A DNA stretch of 64,000 nucleotides. It comes from Antitrichia curtipendula. Lineage: Eukaryota > Streptophyta > Bryopsida > Hypnales > Leucodontaceae. The stretch covers positions 5,554,145-5,618,144 of the forward strand of contig OX579633.1 in NCBI GenBank assembly GCA_951230915.1, given 5' to 3'. Below are positions 12,279 through 25,800 of the stretch, in pieces. The position numbers and the translations under genes are program-made. The notes below the pieces were generated by a model. The model was given only the letters and a program-made list of their open reading frames with translations. It had not been told where the DNA came from and ran no database searches. The number at the start of each line of letters is the position of its first letter. Position 1 is the first letter of the stretch.

Positions 12279-15204
12279 ATGCACGAATTCCGGTACGTGG
12301 CGGTTTTGGTGACGACAATCATGTTATTTCTGCCGTCGGCCAATGCGGCACAAAACGTGCACCAGTATGAATGGGAGATTGACTACTTCAAGTTCAGTCC
12401 CGATTGCGATGCCGCAGCCTCCAAAGACGTCCTCAGAGTTCACCAGATCGCTCCGACAGACATCCAGCTCAACACTTTCTCGGGGCCAACCATCCGAGCT
12501 CGGGAAGGCGACCGCATTGAAGTAAAAGTGACCAACAAAATCAATAAAACGAACCCATTTGCATTTGGCCAGCCTCCTGAACGCCTTGCCATTCACTGGC
12601 ATGGGATTCGCCAGGTAAAATTATGGATCTTTCCAACTGAACTTCAATTTCCTTGTGCTGGCAAGATTTAGAAGTGCCAGACTTTTTAGCAGTGAACTGC
12701 AGAAAGCTCGAAAAACGAGGATTGGTATCTCCCGGAAGCACTTCAAATTCCGGGTAATTTTAATTCATGTGAAGTACTGTTTGAATCTGTTAAAAACAGT
12801 CTTTGTTTGTGACCAATTTTGATGAATTTGAGGTGAATTGTAGTCTATTTGTGTAAAGATTTTTGAAAAAAAGGTAAAATTTAAGGAAAGAATTTGTGCG
12901 TTTAAGGATCAATGCCAATTTGTTACACTGGCGAGTTTTGTATTGTTCAAATGCACAAAGCTCAGAAAATGAGGATGTGTGTTTAGATTTAGGTTTCAAT
13001 ACCCCCTGTGTTGAAAAGCGCCAATGTTGTGTGATTATCTACCAATGTAACAATGTTGGTTTTTCTAAAATTGAGTCTTGCGTTAATATATTTGCCTTTG
13101 TGCTTTGTTTCGTATTTGATTTTTACTGAAAGCTTCTTTTTTTGGTCATCTTTATTTTGGACACAGCTGGAATTTCTTACTAAACGATTTGGATTCTTTA
13201 TGTGGATTAATCTCAGTTGGGTACACCATGGAGCGATGGAGCAGCAGGCTTAACAGAGTGTGGAATTCCTCTGAATGCCTCAAAGCTTTACACTTTTATG
13301 GTGGACAGAGTACGCATCTCCCTTCTCATATTTGATATTTACGTGACTTTCAAGTGAGATGTTCAAGTGCTGAAACTGAAATTAGGCCACTTTCAAGTGG
13401 TTAGATGTGTGTTTTTTGTTTCCAATTGAAACCTCTGGACTCTAAAATCTAGGACAGGTATATATCTGAGAATTATGATGAGTCTCACAAACCACTCCAG
13501 TTTCAGACTAACTGAAGTGTCCGAAAATCACTCTGAATAGTTTGTTGTGAAACTCAAAATTGTGCCATTCAACTACACAATGCACTAATACAAAGGAATG
13601 GCATAGATTTCCGCTTCAGGACGCCCACCTTGAAAACTTTCTACGTCATTAATTTCTGCAAATAAAATGAAATTGACATTCGTATGATTGATTTTTATGT
13701 CCATTCACATAGCATTAGCTCCAGACTAATGCTATGCATATATTTGTTTCAGCCAGGGACGTATTTCTGGCACGGACATTACGGAACCCAGCGAAATGCA
13801 GGTCTGTATGGCTTGCTTCTAATCGACCCGAGAGTTGGTGCCCTTGTCCCAACTTACGACGGCGAGTTCGCCATCACTCTGAACGACTGGTGGCACGCGG
13901 ACATCTACAATCAAACCCACGGCCTGGACTCGTCCCAAAAGTGGACGTGGGTCTCTAGCCCGCAGTCGTTTCTCATCAAAGGCGATTCGTCCGTCTCATG
14001 TCAACCCCCGTACTTCTGTCCCTCCGCTGAGCTTGACTGCACCACCAACAAGCTCAACCCCATTATCAGCGGCGCAGGAAAACTCATTTGGAATGTGGCT
14101 CCCGGCAAGACTTACCTCGTGCGAATGGTGAGTGTCACCGCGTCCACGTTTCTCAACTTTGTGATCGAAGGACACGTGATGACGGTCCTGGAAGCAGATG
14201 GGCATTTAGTGCAACCCTTCAACACCACCAGTATCGACATCCTGTCAGGACAAACGTACACTTTCAGTCTCACAACCATGGCGGAGTATCCGGCGCAGAG
14301 AGTTTATCATGTGGGTGTCAATGCACGAGACCAAATCCCGGATTCCAAGAAGGAAAACGGTACGGATCCCGGACTAGCTGTTTTGAGCTACAACTTGCCG
14401 TATGCGAATAAAACTGTGAAAATGTCACCGACAGATTATCGTACCTTATGGGAGAGTGAGCCTGAAATTCAAGCGGGAGGGCCACGATGGAATGACAGTT
14501 ACTTTGGCCCTTATTTTGCGAGCCAGGTTCGAGCGCTCGCAGGGTACTCGTACCCGGTGCCCAAAGTTGGGACGCGTAACATTTCTTTGCTCATCAGTCA
14601 GATCAAAGTTCTGTACGATGATGGGTTTCAAATGAGATGGGCCTTGAACAACGTATCTTATGAAACGAACATAACAACTGAAACTTCTGGCAACAAGATC
14701 CCCCTTTTAACCCGACTTGCTCAAGATCATGGGAAATATCGTCATCCCAACACTAATTTAGTAGACTTGAAAAAATTGAGCTGGAGAGACATTACAGATA
14801 ACCGAACGTATAATAGGAAGCCTGATGCGATACAAGGAGGTTATTACCTGTTGAAGAAAGGAGAAATTGTGACTGTGATTCTGCAAAATGCGGCCATGTA
14901 CAACGATACGCGTTCTGAGGCACACCCGTGGCATCTCCATGGCCATGATTTTTGGGTGTTGGGCTATGGGAATGGATTATACGATCCAGAGACGAGTCCC
15001 CAAGAGTTTAATTTGGTGGATCCGCCTGTTCGAAACACCGTGCCTGTGTTTGGGCTCGGGTGGGTGGCGATCCGATTCATTGCGGACAATCCTGGAGTTT
15101 GGAGCTTTCATTGTCATAATGAATGGCACATGCACCTGGGGATGATGGTCGTCTTTGCTTACGGCATTGATGATATTGATCCAAAGCAGATTCCTCCATG
15201 TTAA
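12279..15204 (+). CDS. L-ascorbate oxidase-like multicopper oxidase, three exons
   Basis: Secreted blue copper oxidase, expected to oxidise ascorbate with reduction of O2 to water in the apoplast. Exons: 12279-12614, 13217-13309, 13753-15204, all GT-AG and phase 0, giving 626 residues. A signal peptide (about residues 1-23, ending 'SANA') precedes three cupredoxin domains. All copper motifs are present: HWHG (106-109), WHGHYG (149-154), HPWHLHG (534-540) and HCH-x3-H-x4-M (596-607). The last gives C597, H602 and M607 as type 1 ligands. The blocks 'HWHGIRQ', 'GTPWSDG' and 'GLYGLLLID' resemble ascorbate oxidase more than laccase or SKU5-type proteins. At 626 residues it is longer than most ascorbate oxidases (about 550-580), partly through insertions between residues 40 and 105. 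Several N-glycosylation sites are visible. The start was chosen because it opens the signal peptide; the frame extends further upstream without a convincing start. Confidence 0.88.
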
Positions 15205-16877
15205 TAGAGAGCAATTTCTGTATAAGATTAGATGCAAGAGAGTTTAAGAGAGATTTTTTGCAGATGCTAATTCGGCATCTGTTCACATAGATGTAGAACT
15301 GAAGATGTTAATCACAAAAAAAGAGTTGATTGTACTGACCATGGGATCCTTCAGAGAAGAATTCAATGCCTTCCATACCCTAAAGAACGTGCTCTTTGCT
15401 ATGCCTCTTCCAAAAATAAAATGAAAATGTCAGCACAAAATACGGAAGTGAAAACATTTTTACTGAAACTGAAACAGTTGCAAAGAGGCCCTGAATCCTA
15501 AGTTCGATGACTTCCAAGTGAAAGCTTCACCGGAGACATAAAGTCTAAACCGTGGGTCATACAACTGAGCAACTTTTTCAAGAAAAAAAGTTTAAGCGCA
15601 GAGAAGTTTGGCAAGTGACACAAACCATCCACTCAAAACGAAAACCAAGTTATTCAAACAAGAAATAACTACAAAAATTAATCCCCTTCAAGAAAAAACT
15701 TGCAAGTAACCCTTGCAAAAATATAGATATCAAGAGATCCCTGGGAGCGTTGCAGACTACTATATCTGCATCCCAGTTATCACATACATATTGTGTTTAG
15801 CGTATCTCTACTATCTCAGAATGTAGACATATACATACACTCTCAAAAAACAAAAACTTAAAGCTATCACTTTACTATGCCAAACTTGAATGGCCTACCG
15901 GTATTTACTCAATAGACCTCATGGACACAAACCTCGTATAAACCTCCAGAAGTCCCCTAGCCCATCGTCTCCCACAGCCTCCAGCAAACAGCGGCCTGAA
16001 AACAAGATCCTTATTCACATAATGTATGCACACTTATTCGCACTCCCAAGTTGTCAGCTACTCCTGCTCCGAGCATTTTCCAAAGAACGGCATGTCCAGA
16101 GGAATCGAGTTCAAAACTGTCGGCATCTTGCCATTTTGCAGGGTATTACACTCATCAACATAGTAGCACGCTACGTATGTACCAACCATACCCGATCTTA
16201 AGTAGCCGATTCCCTGCAATTAGATCGGTATCAACATATGGCTCATACAAACCTCCTGTTGCCAGTTTTCGTTCCCGAGGAGCTTGAAAGAATACGATCC
16301 ACATGCACAGTTCCGTGAACTTTGGTAGTTCTAGTCGTGGCAGTACATCGGTCAGGGCATGGATAGTCTTCCCCCCAAAAAGCTTCAGCAGGTACTTTGC
16401 TGTATCCACAAGCTGTCACGGGAATAAAGTCAACATTTTGAAATTGCCAGGAGCAAGTCCATAGCGTCCCTTTCCTGAGGGCATCCCAATCCATTCCCTT
16501 CCTTCCTATAAGCCGCCCAAACTGCTCTTGCTTCTTGTTTCGATGCACTGAGTTGTAGAACATTCTTGATTCAATGGCACTGGACTCGGTGATCTGGCTC
16601 CACACCCAGATCCACAACTTCGTCTCCATCGACAGGTATCCTCTTCATCTCAGAAATTTCCAGCCAGTCAAACACTGGTCTCTGTTCATGACCTGTATAA
16701 ATTCTGTTCTCTCCCTGGCACCCATGAATGTAAACCTGTAATTGATTATCACAGGATACATCCACGCCAGGGACAGCCAAGGTAAAGGCTCAAAGACGTG
16801 CTCATTATAGCCTTCTCTATATCCTTAATTTGAGGGTGCTATAGACCATGGGAACCATGCAATCCTTGCCCTCTTCA
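15205..16877. other. Intergenic region between convergent genes, with probable UPF1 3' UTR
   Basis: The oxidase gene (+) and UPF1 (-) converge here. From about 15890 to 16877 the GC content is nearer that of exons. Minus-strand ORFs of 69 and 128 codons (16571-16780 and 16243-16629) overlap in different frames, with no recognisable domain. The simplest reading is a long UPF1 3' UTR; a small separate gene cannot be excluded. Nothing is recognised in 15205-15890. Confidence 0.35.
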
Positions 16878-19800
16878 CTAGCCATTGAAGCGGCGCTGAC
16901 CAGCCTGCTGCTGTTGTTGAGAGTTCAGAGGCTGATTATACTGTGTAAAATTCTGAGTGTACATAGGGCCCAATGAATTCTGCAATAAACAACCCTTACT
17001 TAGAAATCAAAAATGCATAAAGAATCATAGTGCCAAGAACAACATTCTAAATTCCATGACAAATGTCAACAGGTGCCACCTACCTGAGTTTGAAGGCCCC
17101 CAAGACCATAATGATTCTGTGTGGATGGAAGGTCCTGAGTACGATCATTAAAAACCCCTTGAGTAAATAGCCCATCGGTAGCATGACTCAAGAAGTCCTG
17201 CTTAACAAGCCAAACGAAAATGTAGGTTAGCAAAATCATTAATGTCGTTTCATCTTTTGCATTGAAGACCCATTACGTGGACAAAAGGCCTCATTACAAG
17301 ACAGAGTTACAGACATAAACTAGACCGTGAAAGCGGCCAAAATAAGACATACTTGAGGCAGAATAAGAACCAAAAAGATGATACCTACCGAACCTAATAA
17401 TATTTACGTGAATCAGCCTCAAAAGTAAACATTAAAAACTCAAGATTCCTATTACTCACCTGTGAAATGAAATCACTTCCAACTGACTGATGCGAGAGGC
17501 CTGGTTGTGAATTCTGAGTTATGAAATCACCACCATATCCACTTTGATTTGCTTGTGTGTTGTAATCCATCCCAAAACCTGCCTGCGTTGCAAACTCCTG
17601 TCCACTATACCCAACATGCGATCCTTGTGACTTGAAGTCCTCTCCAAAAAAATCCTGCGACATGCCTCCAAGAGAGAACCCATCCCGTATATTCTGACTC
17701 AGGGTTTGTGATTGCATCTGCGTCAGAATTCCCTGTTGTGTCATTGGACCACCAATGGAGGCCTGAGTAGCCGGGCTGTCGATCCCACCAAATCCAAAAG
17801 CACCCCCAAGTGCACCTTGCTGCTGTGAGGCCTGGTGATGAGACAAATGTCCACCAATAGGACCGCTGGTGCTGCCCCTGCCAGTTCCAAAGCCACGGCT
17901 GCCTGCTTGTGGCCCCTGAGGCACTCCTCCGATTGGGCCATGCATGCCACCCCTGGAAGGAATTGCATATGGTTGGGTAAGGGGAGTGCTTGGAAATCCA
18001 GTGAGTGGTACACCTCGAGATGGTGTCAGGCCGCCATGGGGAGGAACTCCTCCTTTCTGAACTCCTCCATTGCTTAACGCACCAAATGGCATATAGCCAC
18101 TTCCTGCATCATTGTATAAAATACGGGTAAGAACATGGGACCCACCCATTCGCTGCTACAACGCATTTGCTAGATCTATCACAGAATATGCAACATACGC
18201 CCTGTCTCTAGTTGTAAACTGATAAAAAACTCACTGAAATGCAACATTGTGATCATTTCTAACATGATGAATGTGTAAAGCCTGGCCTTGCATAATCAAC
18301 CATGCACCAATCAGCAATGCACAAACAAAGCTGTCATGAAATTTCTTAAATCAGTTAACAAGCACATCTAAAGCTGTCAATCCCCCCAAAGAGAACTTGA
18401 TATTAGAAGCTTGAGCAGGTTGTAGATTAATATATACCGTTTCGTCCATCAACCGACCGAGCTCGTCCATTTCGACGGTCGTTGACAGTCGACCCAGTCG
18501 CTGCGCTTGCAGTGGCTGCTGGGACAAAACCCTCCCCAGGGCCTAAGGCAGGTCCACCTCCTCCAGGATACACACGGCGGTCATTGTAAACTTTTTTAGG
18601 CTTCTGGAACTGAACCATACTCTGCTTCAAGTTGTTCAGTGACCCTTCTACCAACACCTCCTGCTCCTGATTCCAGAAATAGGGCAATGTCAGACCAGAA
18701 TAGATCGACCGCGACTGAGATGGAACCTCATTATACAACCATTCGACGACTGGATACCTAGAATAAAAAAGGAATAAAAAAAGGGTCCTGAGTGCATACA
18801 TTGTGCTACAACTGCAGCAAAAGCAGTTTCGGTAAGTAACATGCATGCCACATTGAACTGACAGTACGTTACCAACGTTACTTAAAGGTTTTAAGTAAAT
18901 CTGGATCAGTCCCATACCTTATAATGAGTCAGCAGAGTGTTCCATAATGGCTGCTTGCTAAGGACCTTTGGATTGCCCAAAATCACAATTCCAAAGCGAG
19001 CTCGTGTAAGAGCAACATTGAGTCGCCGTGGATCATTGAGAAACCCAATTCCCTGGAACAAAGTTGCACGACATACTTCAGTTGATTATCACAACCCTGT
19101 CTAAAACCCTCTTTACCCAAGCTGGACAGTCTGAATGCGAAAGAACAACATAACGCAGGATACAGAGCTCTCACAAATTGCTTCATTGCTTCATAATTAG
19201 AATCAGAAATACCTGATGCTCGTTGCTCCTGACACAGGATAGAATGATCAAGTCCTTCTCTCGTCCCTGAAAGGAATCCACACTAGCGACCTGGACAGCA
19301 GAATGTGCGTTATTTCCTAATCACGTAAAAACTTGTTGCTAAAAAAATATTTGGGTTTTTCAGGACAGTAAACTCGGCATTGGTGTACCTCTATCTCCTT
19401 GTATAACTGTTGACGTAGAGAGCCATTCCTAGCCATGTTGTTAACAATGTATGCACGCTGCCCTTCGTAAGGGGTAATCACACCAATCTGTCCAATCATG
19501 GAGAGGAAAGACAGACGTAAGTAAATTATATCCGTCAAGTATCGAATATGAATGTTGAATATCACGAAGGTTCAAGTATTAGCAAGCAAAATCATCGATG
19601 ATAGAGATACAGAATTTCTTCACTGAAACGCAGAACAAAAAGAGCCCAAAGCACTAAGCAGTTCAAACGCCCATATACTATTTCATTGGATTAATTTACT
19701 ACTCAGTAATAAGTAAAAAAAAATGAGGCAAACCTGAGCTGGAACGACTCCACTCTTTAGAAAGGTAGTAACAATCTTCTCAACATTTCCAGCTTCTCCT

Positions 19801-22800
19801 CTGTTCAGGTATGAAGTACCGCTTGCACTAATCTCTTCTTGTCCCATCTGGGTGGAATTAATAACACAAAGCCATCCAAAAAGATTCAAACCTTGTTATC
19901 ATCAAAGGAGCACCTTGGCCAGACGACAAAACAATTTAAAGTACCAAAAATACTAAAACAAGTAGTGGTCCAGAAAACGAGTAAACCATGCTTTAACTCA
20001 GAAAAAAAACCTATGCTGCCACTTTACCTGCACATAGAAGAACATAGGTCTATTGGGCACGGGCCAGGGAAAATCGATTTGAGTTAACATCCTCTCACTG
20101 GTAGTGACTCCATTCTGGAGAGTTCCTTCATAGAAACTGTTCGATGGGAACTCCGACAGACTCGGATGCATTCGATATTGAACCTGCAAGAGAAAAAACA
20201 TCAATCAGCACCAAAAACTGCCAATATGCAAAATCAAATCAAATCAAATCAATCAAATGCCGCGTACACACTTCGTAATAAAATTGATGACCCTCATCAA
20301 CAACAATACCGCAGATCAGGTATCGAAAAAGTGGCTATAAATACGACACTCGATTGGGACGTAGGCACATGTTCAGTAATTTAGAAAAGACAATAAAGTA
20401 AGTGGCCAAAAGAGGTAAGACTCTTAACATATTATCATAAGCAGGGATAAAAAAATCACCTGAAGACGAATAGGCTTCACTCCAAGTAGAACAAGACGCT
20501 CAAACAAAGACTGAGCAAGACCAGCACGAGCAGCCTTCTTGCACATGATAACAGGACCTAACTGACAATGATCTCCGACCAAAACCAACTGCCAAGCCCC
20601 CCCACATTATCAGTTCGAAATCTCAACCTTACTAATTACAAATAGCACTGATCACAATCAGGCTCTATCCTCAAAATCTCAAACATCAAAACAAACCAGC
20701 TTCCATAGAACTCAACAACAAAGCAGGACGACTCAGAAAATAAAAACGACCAGCAGGATATCCTCACCTGTTTGGCTCCAAGAACTAGCGGAATCAAGCA
20801 CTCTGGCTCTGTTGCCTGTGTTGACTCATCTACTAGAACCTGCATTGGAAGCATAAAGTTCAAGAAATTATAGCAATACCCGAAGAATTTCAAGAGAAAA
20901 GCAGACACAAAATGATTAAAATCTAAAGGCATACAGTCAAATAATAAAAGAGATACATACTTCTGCAACCCCAAGAGCATTTTCATTTAGTGATATGTTT
21001 CAAAGCCTTTTTCAGTAACTGATCGTCTATTAAACGATATGATATGTGCACACCTGACGGAAACGAAAGTTTGCGAGACGGGGATCACCGGCTCCCACAC
21101 ACGTGCAGCAGATCACGTCAGCACTTTGCGAGATCTCTCTTTCAGTAGCCCTCTTTAGAGATTTGTACTTCTTCTCATCTGCACTTGACAACTCACCTAC
21201 ATGACAAAAAAAATTAGTTAGCAACCAGCAGGACATCCATTTGACTCAGCAAACGGGTCAAAAGCCCATAAATCTCGTACAAGTCCTTTTACCCCAAAAT
21301 GCTAAACCGTCAACCAGGTGGATGATGAATCGTCTGGAAAGTCCACTTCATCTAAACGATATACATTGGGGAAGCTTCAAAGAAGATCGTGTAATATATC
21401 AATGGGATGGGGAAAAATGGCATAGATAATTTAGAGGAGTTCTTTAACTTAATATGATTTTTTAGGTCGATCCTACTATTCTAAGTTTGAACACTTAAGG
21501 GTTAATTCCATAATTATATTTGTAATAAAATCAGCAACAGTACAAGTGAGTGGTTGAAAATTTAATTACCAAGTTCATCCTTCAGGAGCTGTAATTTATG
21601 TAGCTCGCTTTTGTCCGTAGTGTCCAGATGTCGAACCTGTAAAATCATTCATTTGTATAGCTGAAAGAAGTGAACCACAACTACCCACTTTACCCTGCAA
21701 TCTAAAAAATAAAAAAATAAAAAAGCCAGCCGCTTAAGATCACTGTAAATCCGAAAGTCATGAAAGAACAATCTATAAAGGCAGCTGCAGTCCTACCTGG
21801 TAATGAAGTGTCAAGTGCTCTACAGGAGAACTGACGGCTTCTCGAGATTTTGCACATAACCTTACAACCTGAAAGAGTAGAAAAATGAGTTCAAAAGGGC
21901 TTAAAAGAAGATTGAATTCTCATGCACTTGTACAAGATAAAAATATATAAACAGAGCAATCTGACCAAGCATACTCCCAAGCTGTCATCGCAGTCTGATA
22001 TGTAACATTATCTTCGCTTTGATATTCCAATTTTCTTAGCAGTGATTTTTACACTTATTCAATTTAAGCTATATTTGAAACTGTGATTAAGCTTTAAGAC
22101 GCAGTTTCAAGTACCTTAAGACCAGTTGCGCTGATCTTTTCCGCAAGCTGGTCCACCGCAACATTACTGGGAGCACAAACCAGGACCTGCACAGAATGGA
22201 ATATACGACAGGTGCCTATTATATTAATCAGGAATAAACAGGAACTTCTGATCGTATTCATCACTCAAAACAGTTTTATTTCTTGTTAACTTTAGTGACA
22301 TGCTACACTTCACCATTTAACTGAGCGCAATTCATGTGTAAAAAATGAATATAATACTACCAATCAAAAACTGAAAACAAATCATTATAATTACCTGCCC
22401 TTGGCCCTGTTTCGCAAGATGGTACACAATGGCTGCTGATGTCACTGTTTTGCCAGTGCCTGGTGGGCCCTGAATTAAACTAACAGGCTTCTGTAACACG
22501 CTCTTCACAGCATACACCTGTTGAGCAACATAGACATCCAACCTTTGATCAAAATCAACACACCCAAGCAAACCTCTTGTGTGGTACTCAATCCTAGAGT
22601 AAAAAGACGTTTGGTGACCAGAGTGACAAGCCAGCCTGAGGAAAACTAAGCACCTGCCATAATCTCAGACATGAATGTTTTCCTGAAAGAATACACAACA
22701 ACAAAGAATCGCTACACCTAAGAATTGCACAATATCAGCCCCTGTGTAGTACTTTCTAAGCAACTGGAAAATTAACTCTTCTATAAGATTAAGGTGATCT

Positions 22801-25800
22801 AGCAAACCTGTGAAGCATTGAGTTCGGGTAGTCCAGGAGCTCCAAATCGCCGAGGCAGCGTATTCCGAACCGTCTGCATTTCAACTTCATGTCCAAGCAG
22901 ACGATGATAGATATATCTGTAAGAAAAGACCACATTATAATGCGTTAGCCCAAGAGATTAAATGAATTAGCGTGACAGAGAAACAATAACACGCTTCAAA
23001 ATGGGACACTCAGTTGAACGTAACCAGTTTATACAAGAAACCCAAACAAATCGATCTAAGTCTTTATGCTTACCCACTAACACTCGTCTCATCAACAGCA
23101 AATGTCTTCATAGCCACTTGCATACGATCAAAACTTGTACTTTTCCATACAAAATCCACGCTGAAATTGTGATTCACATCGATAGGAACGCCCTGCAATG
23201 TTTAAATGTCAAGACAATGGCCCTATGCAATCAAAGCAAGCCAGAATGGACCTCCGCACTTAATCACAAATAGATTGAACATAAGCCCGCATTTTATGCA
23301 TATTTTAATCTATGTAATGGCACCTACCTGGCTGGCGCGCAACTCAAGAGCCACCTCCTCTTGAGCCGTAAGTTTGATCTACACATGGCAGAAAGCCAGA
23401 ATCAAGTCCATCAGAAAACATCAAAATCAACCCCTACAATTCATTACTACATAAGCACAATTAGACAATAATATAAAAAAACGTCAAACCTAGCTCTAGA
23501 AGGTCCACAACATGACATACCACATGACCCACAGACTGCCATCCGGAGTGTGTTCCATCACCAGGATAACGCAGACGCAACTCATCTCCAGGAACCAACC
23601 GCAGTTCATTATCCTCCTGCACAAATCAACACCGGCAATGCCAGTTGATTACCATGAAAGCAAACAATATAAAGAACATGAACGGTACAAAAGAACTGAA
23701 CAGGTCTCATTCTTCAGTAAAATGTAATACAAACCTTGGGGAAGACAAAATAGGCAACTCTCTTCTTGTTGAGACCCACATCCCACCGTACGGTAATGCT
23801 GTCCTTGCTTTGAGATTCTTTCATCATCTGCAACCCAAACATGACAAGCTCTTTCAAAAATTGAATCTGCCTTAAAAAATTCAATCTAGTACTTTCGAAA
23901 TCTACGGAGTGGTTCAACCTCAGGATCTCTAACATAATCTAAAAAAGAAAAAAAAAAAGGAACACAAGAACCCTTCAAAATTCAAACTACAACTGGGATA
24001 TTGGTTTTTGAATTCATTAGTCCCGAATGCAATACAGACTGATGCTAACTCCCCAGTAAAGCAGCCCTGAGCCTTCATATCCTTTCTTTCAGGAATGATT
24101 ATGAATAGACAATTGATTGGAAAGGGTAAGGCATTACCTTATCATAGTCGGCCTCCAGTTTAACCAACGGGCCAAAAACGTTTTGATACTGCCAAAACGA
24201 TTAAGGTGTTAACGAGACAATGATATGCTATACAGAATAATAGCACCAGAAGAACGCGTTGCCAGGTGCTCACACCAAGCAACAGCCGCAACAGATAATT
24301 TCCTTCACTCGAGGACTTACTTACATGTCAACAGTGTATCTCCCGCAGGAACACTATACAACGTGTTGACCAAGTCACAAAACACAATAGCCACTAACCT
24401 GATAAGCATCTTCATACTTGAGTGCCACAGGCTGTGGTTCATCATCCACGCCAGGCTTCTCAAGATCCTCCAAGGTGGCCTCTGGATTTGTCTTCCAGAG
24501 CTCCTCCACCTTGTTTATTTGCTGAGCACTTATTTGACGTGCCCTAAGCTGTTCTTGTTCCGATGGAACCTGTGACCCGAATATTCAAATAAGAGACTGA
24601 ACAAAAATATCCTGTAGTGACAAACAAAGAGCGCTAAAGCTACATTACAGCCAACAAAAACCGTCACAGCATCGAAGTATCCCACGCTCTTATATCTAAA
24701 TGCAAGAAAAGATAAAGCACAAAATATATGTAAAGCTACAAACATCGGAGCCATCAGGTTGCCCGGTACCCACCTTAACCAACCAATCCAAGAAACAACG
24801 GTCATCGATCAGAGGTAACCACTGGCTGAGATCCCAATTCATATCCTTCAATCCGTTAACGCTCAAACAAGGCTCCCGGCAAAGAAGAACCACAACGCTT
24901 TCAGACTTCGCTGGAATGAAGCCTAACAAGAACACATTACGGCACCCGCAGTTGTAACATTCCAGAATCGTTTCTCCCAGCGGGCTGTCTTTGTGTAAAC
25001 AAACCTCTTTGTGTTTGGCCCGCACCTGAAAGTTGGAAACATGAGTCATTTCATACAAATTGCTCTGTAAAATTCGCCTGACGTAAAATGTACTAATTTA
25101 TCGCAATATATATGTTAAAATGTTACAAAAATAACACGAAATAACACGAAATAACGGAGAATACAACTACAACACTAATACCCCTGGTCGCACTCGATTT
25201 CAATAAGACTTATTCATGACAAGAGAAACAGTTCCAAGTGTGATATATCTGAACTGAATGCCGTGCTCGCCTCAGCAATTCTTAATTTGGACTAGCTGAA
25301 ACAACTTATGTGATACTGCGATATTCCTCTCCGTGATAAATTAGCGCAGGGAATTCATAGATATTCTCATTAAGGTTTATAACAGGGTAAAATAGAATCA
25401 TTCAAACCCTCTCCACATTCTTAAGGCCAATGCTTCCATGTTCAGGTCTATGCAGAAATGTTAACCACCCTGGAACCCTAGAAACTCAGAAGACAAGGTG
25501 ATTGTTTGTGATCAATTGGCACAAGGCGAAATGATTAATCCATACATAATTGCTACTAGTTTCAAAAGAATGCGAAACTTTCGGAACCGAATATGTGAAA
25601 TCATGACGGCCATACACCCGAACCGAAGCATGAGAACCAGGTTTCCAAATTCACGTCCAAAAACCAACCGAAGGAACCTGAACTCACCATTAGGCCCGTA
25701 ATCCTCGAATCCCTCGACAATCAATGAACAACATCTTGAACCAAAACCCTAATTCGAGGGAAAATACAGACTACCGCCACAAAAGATCTACAAAACCACC

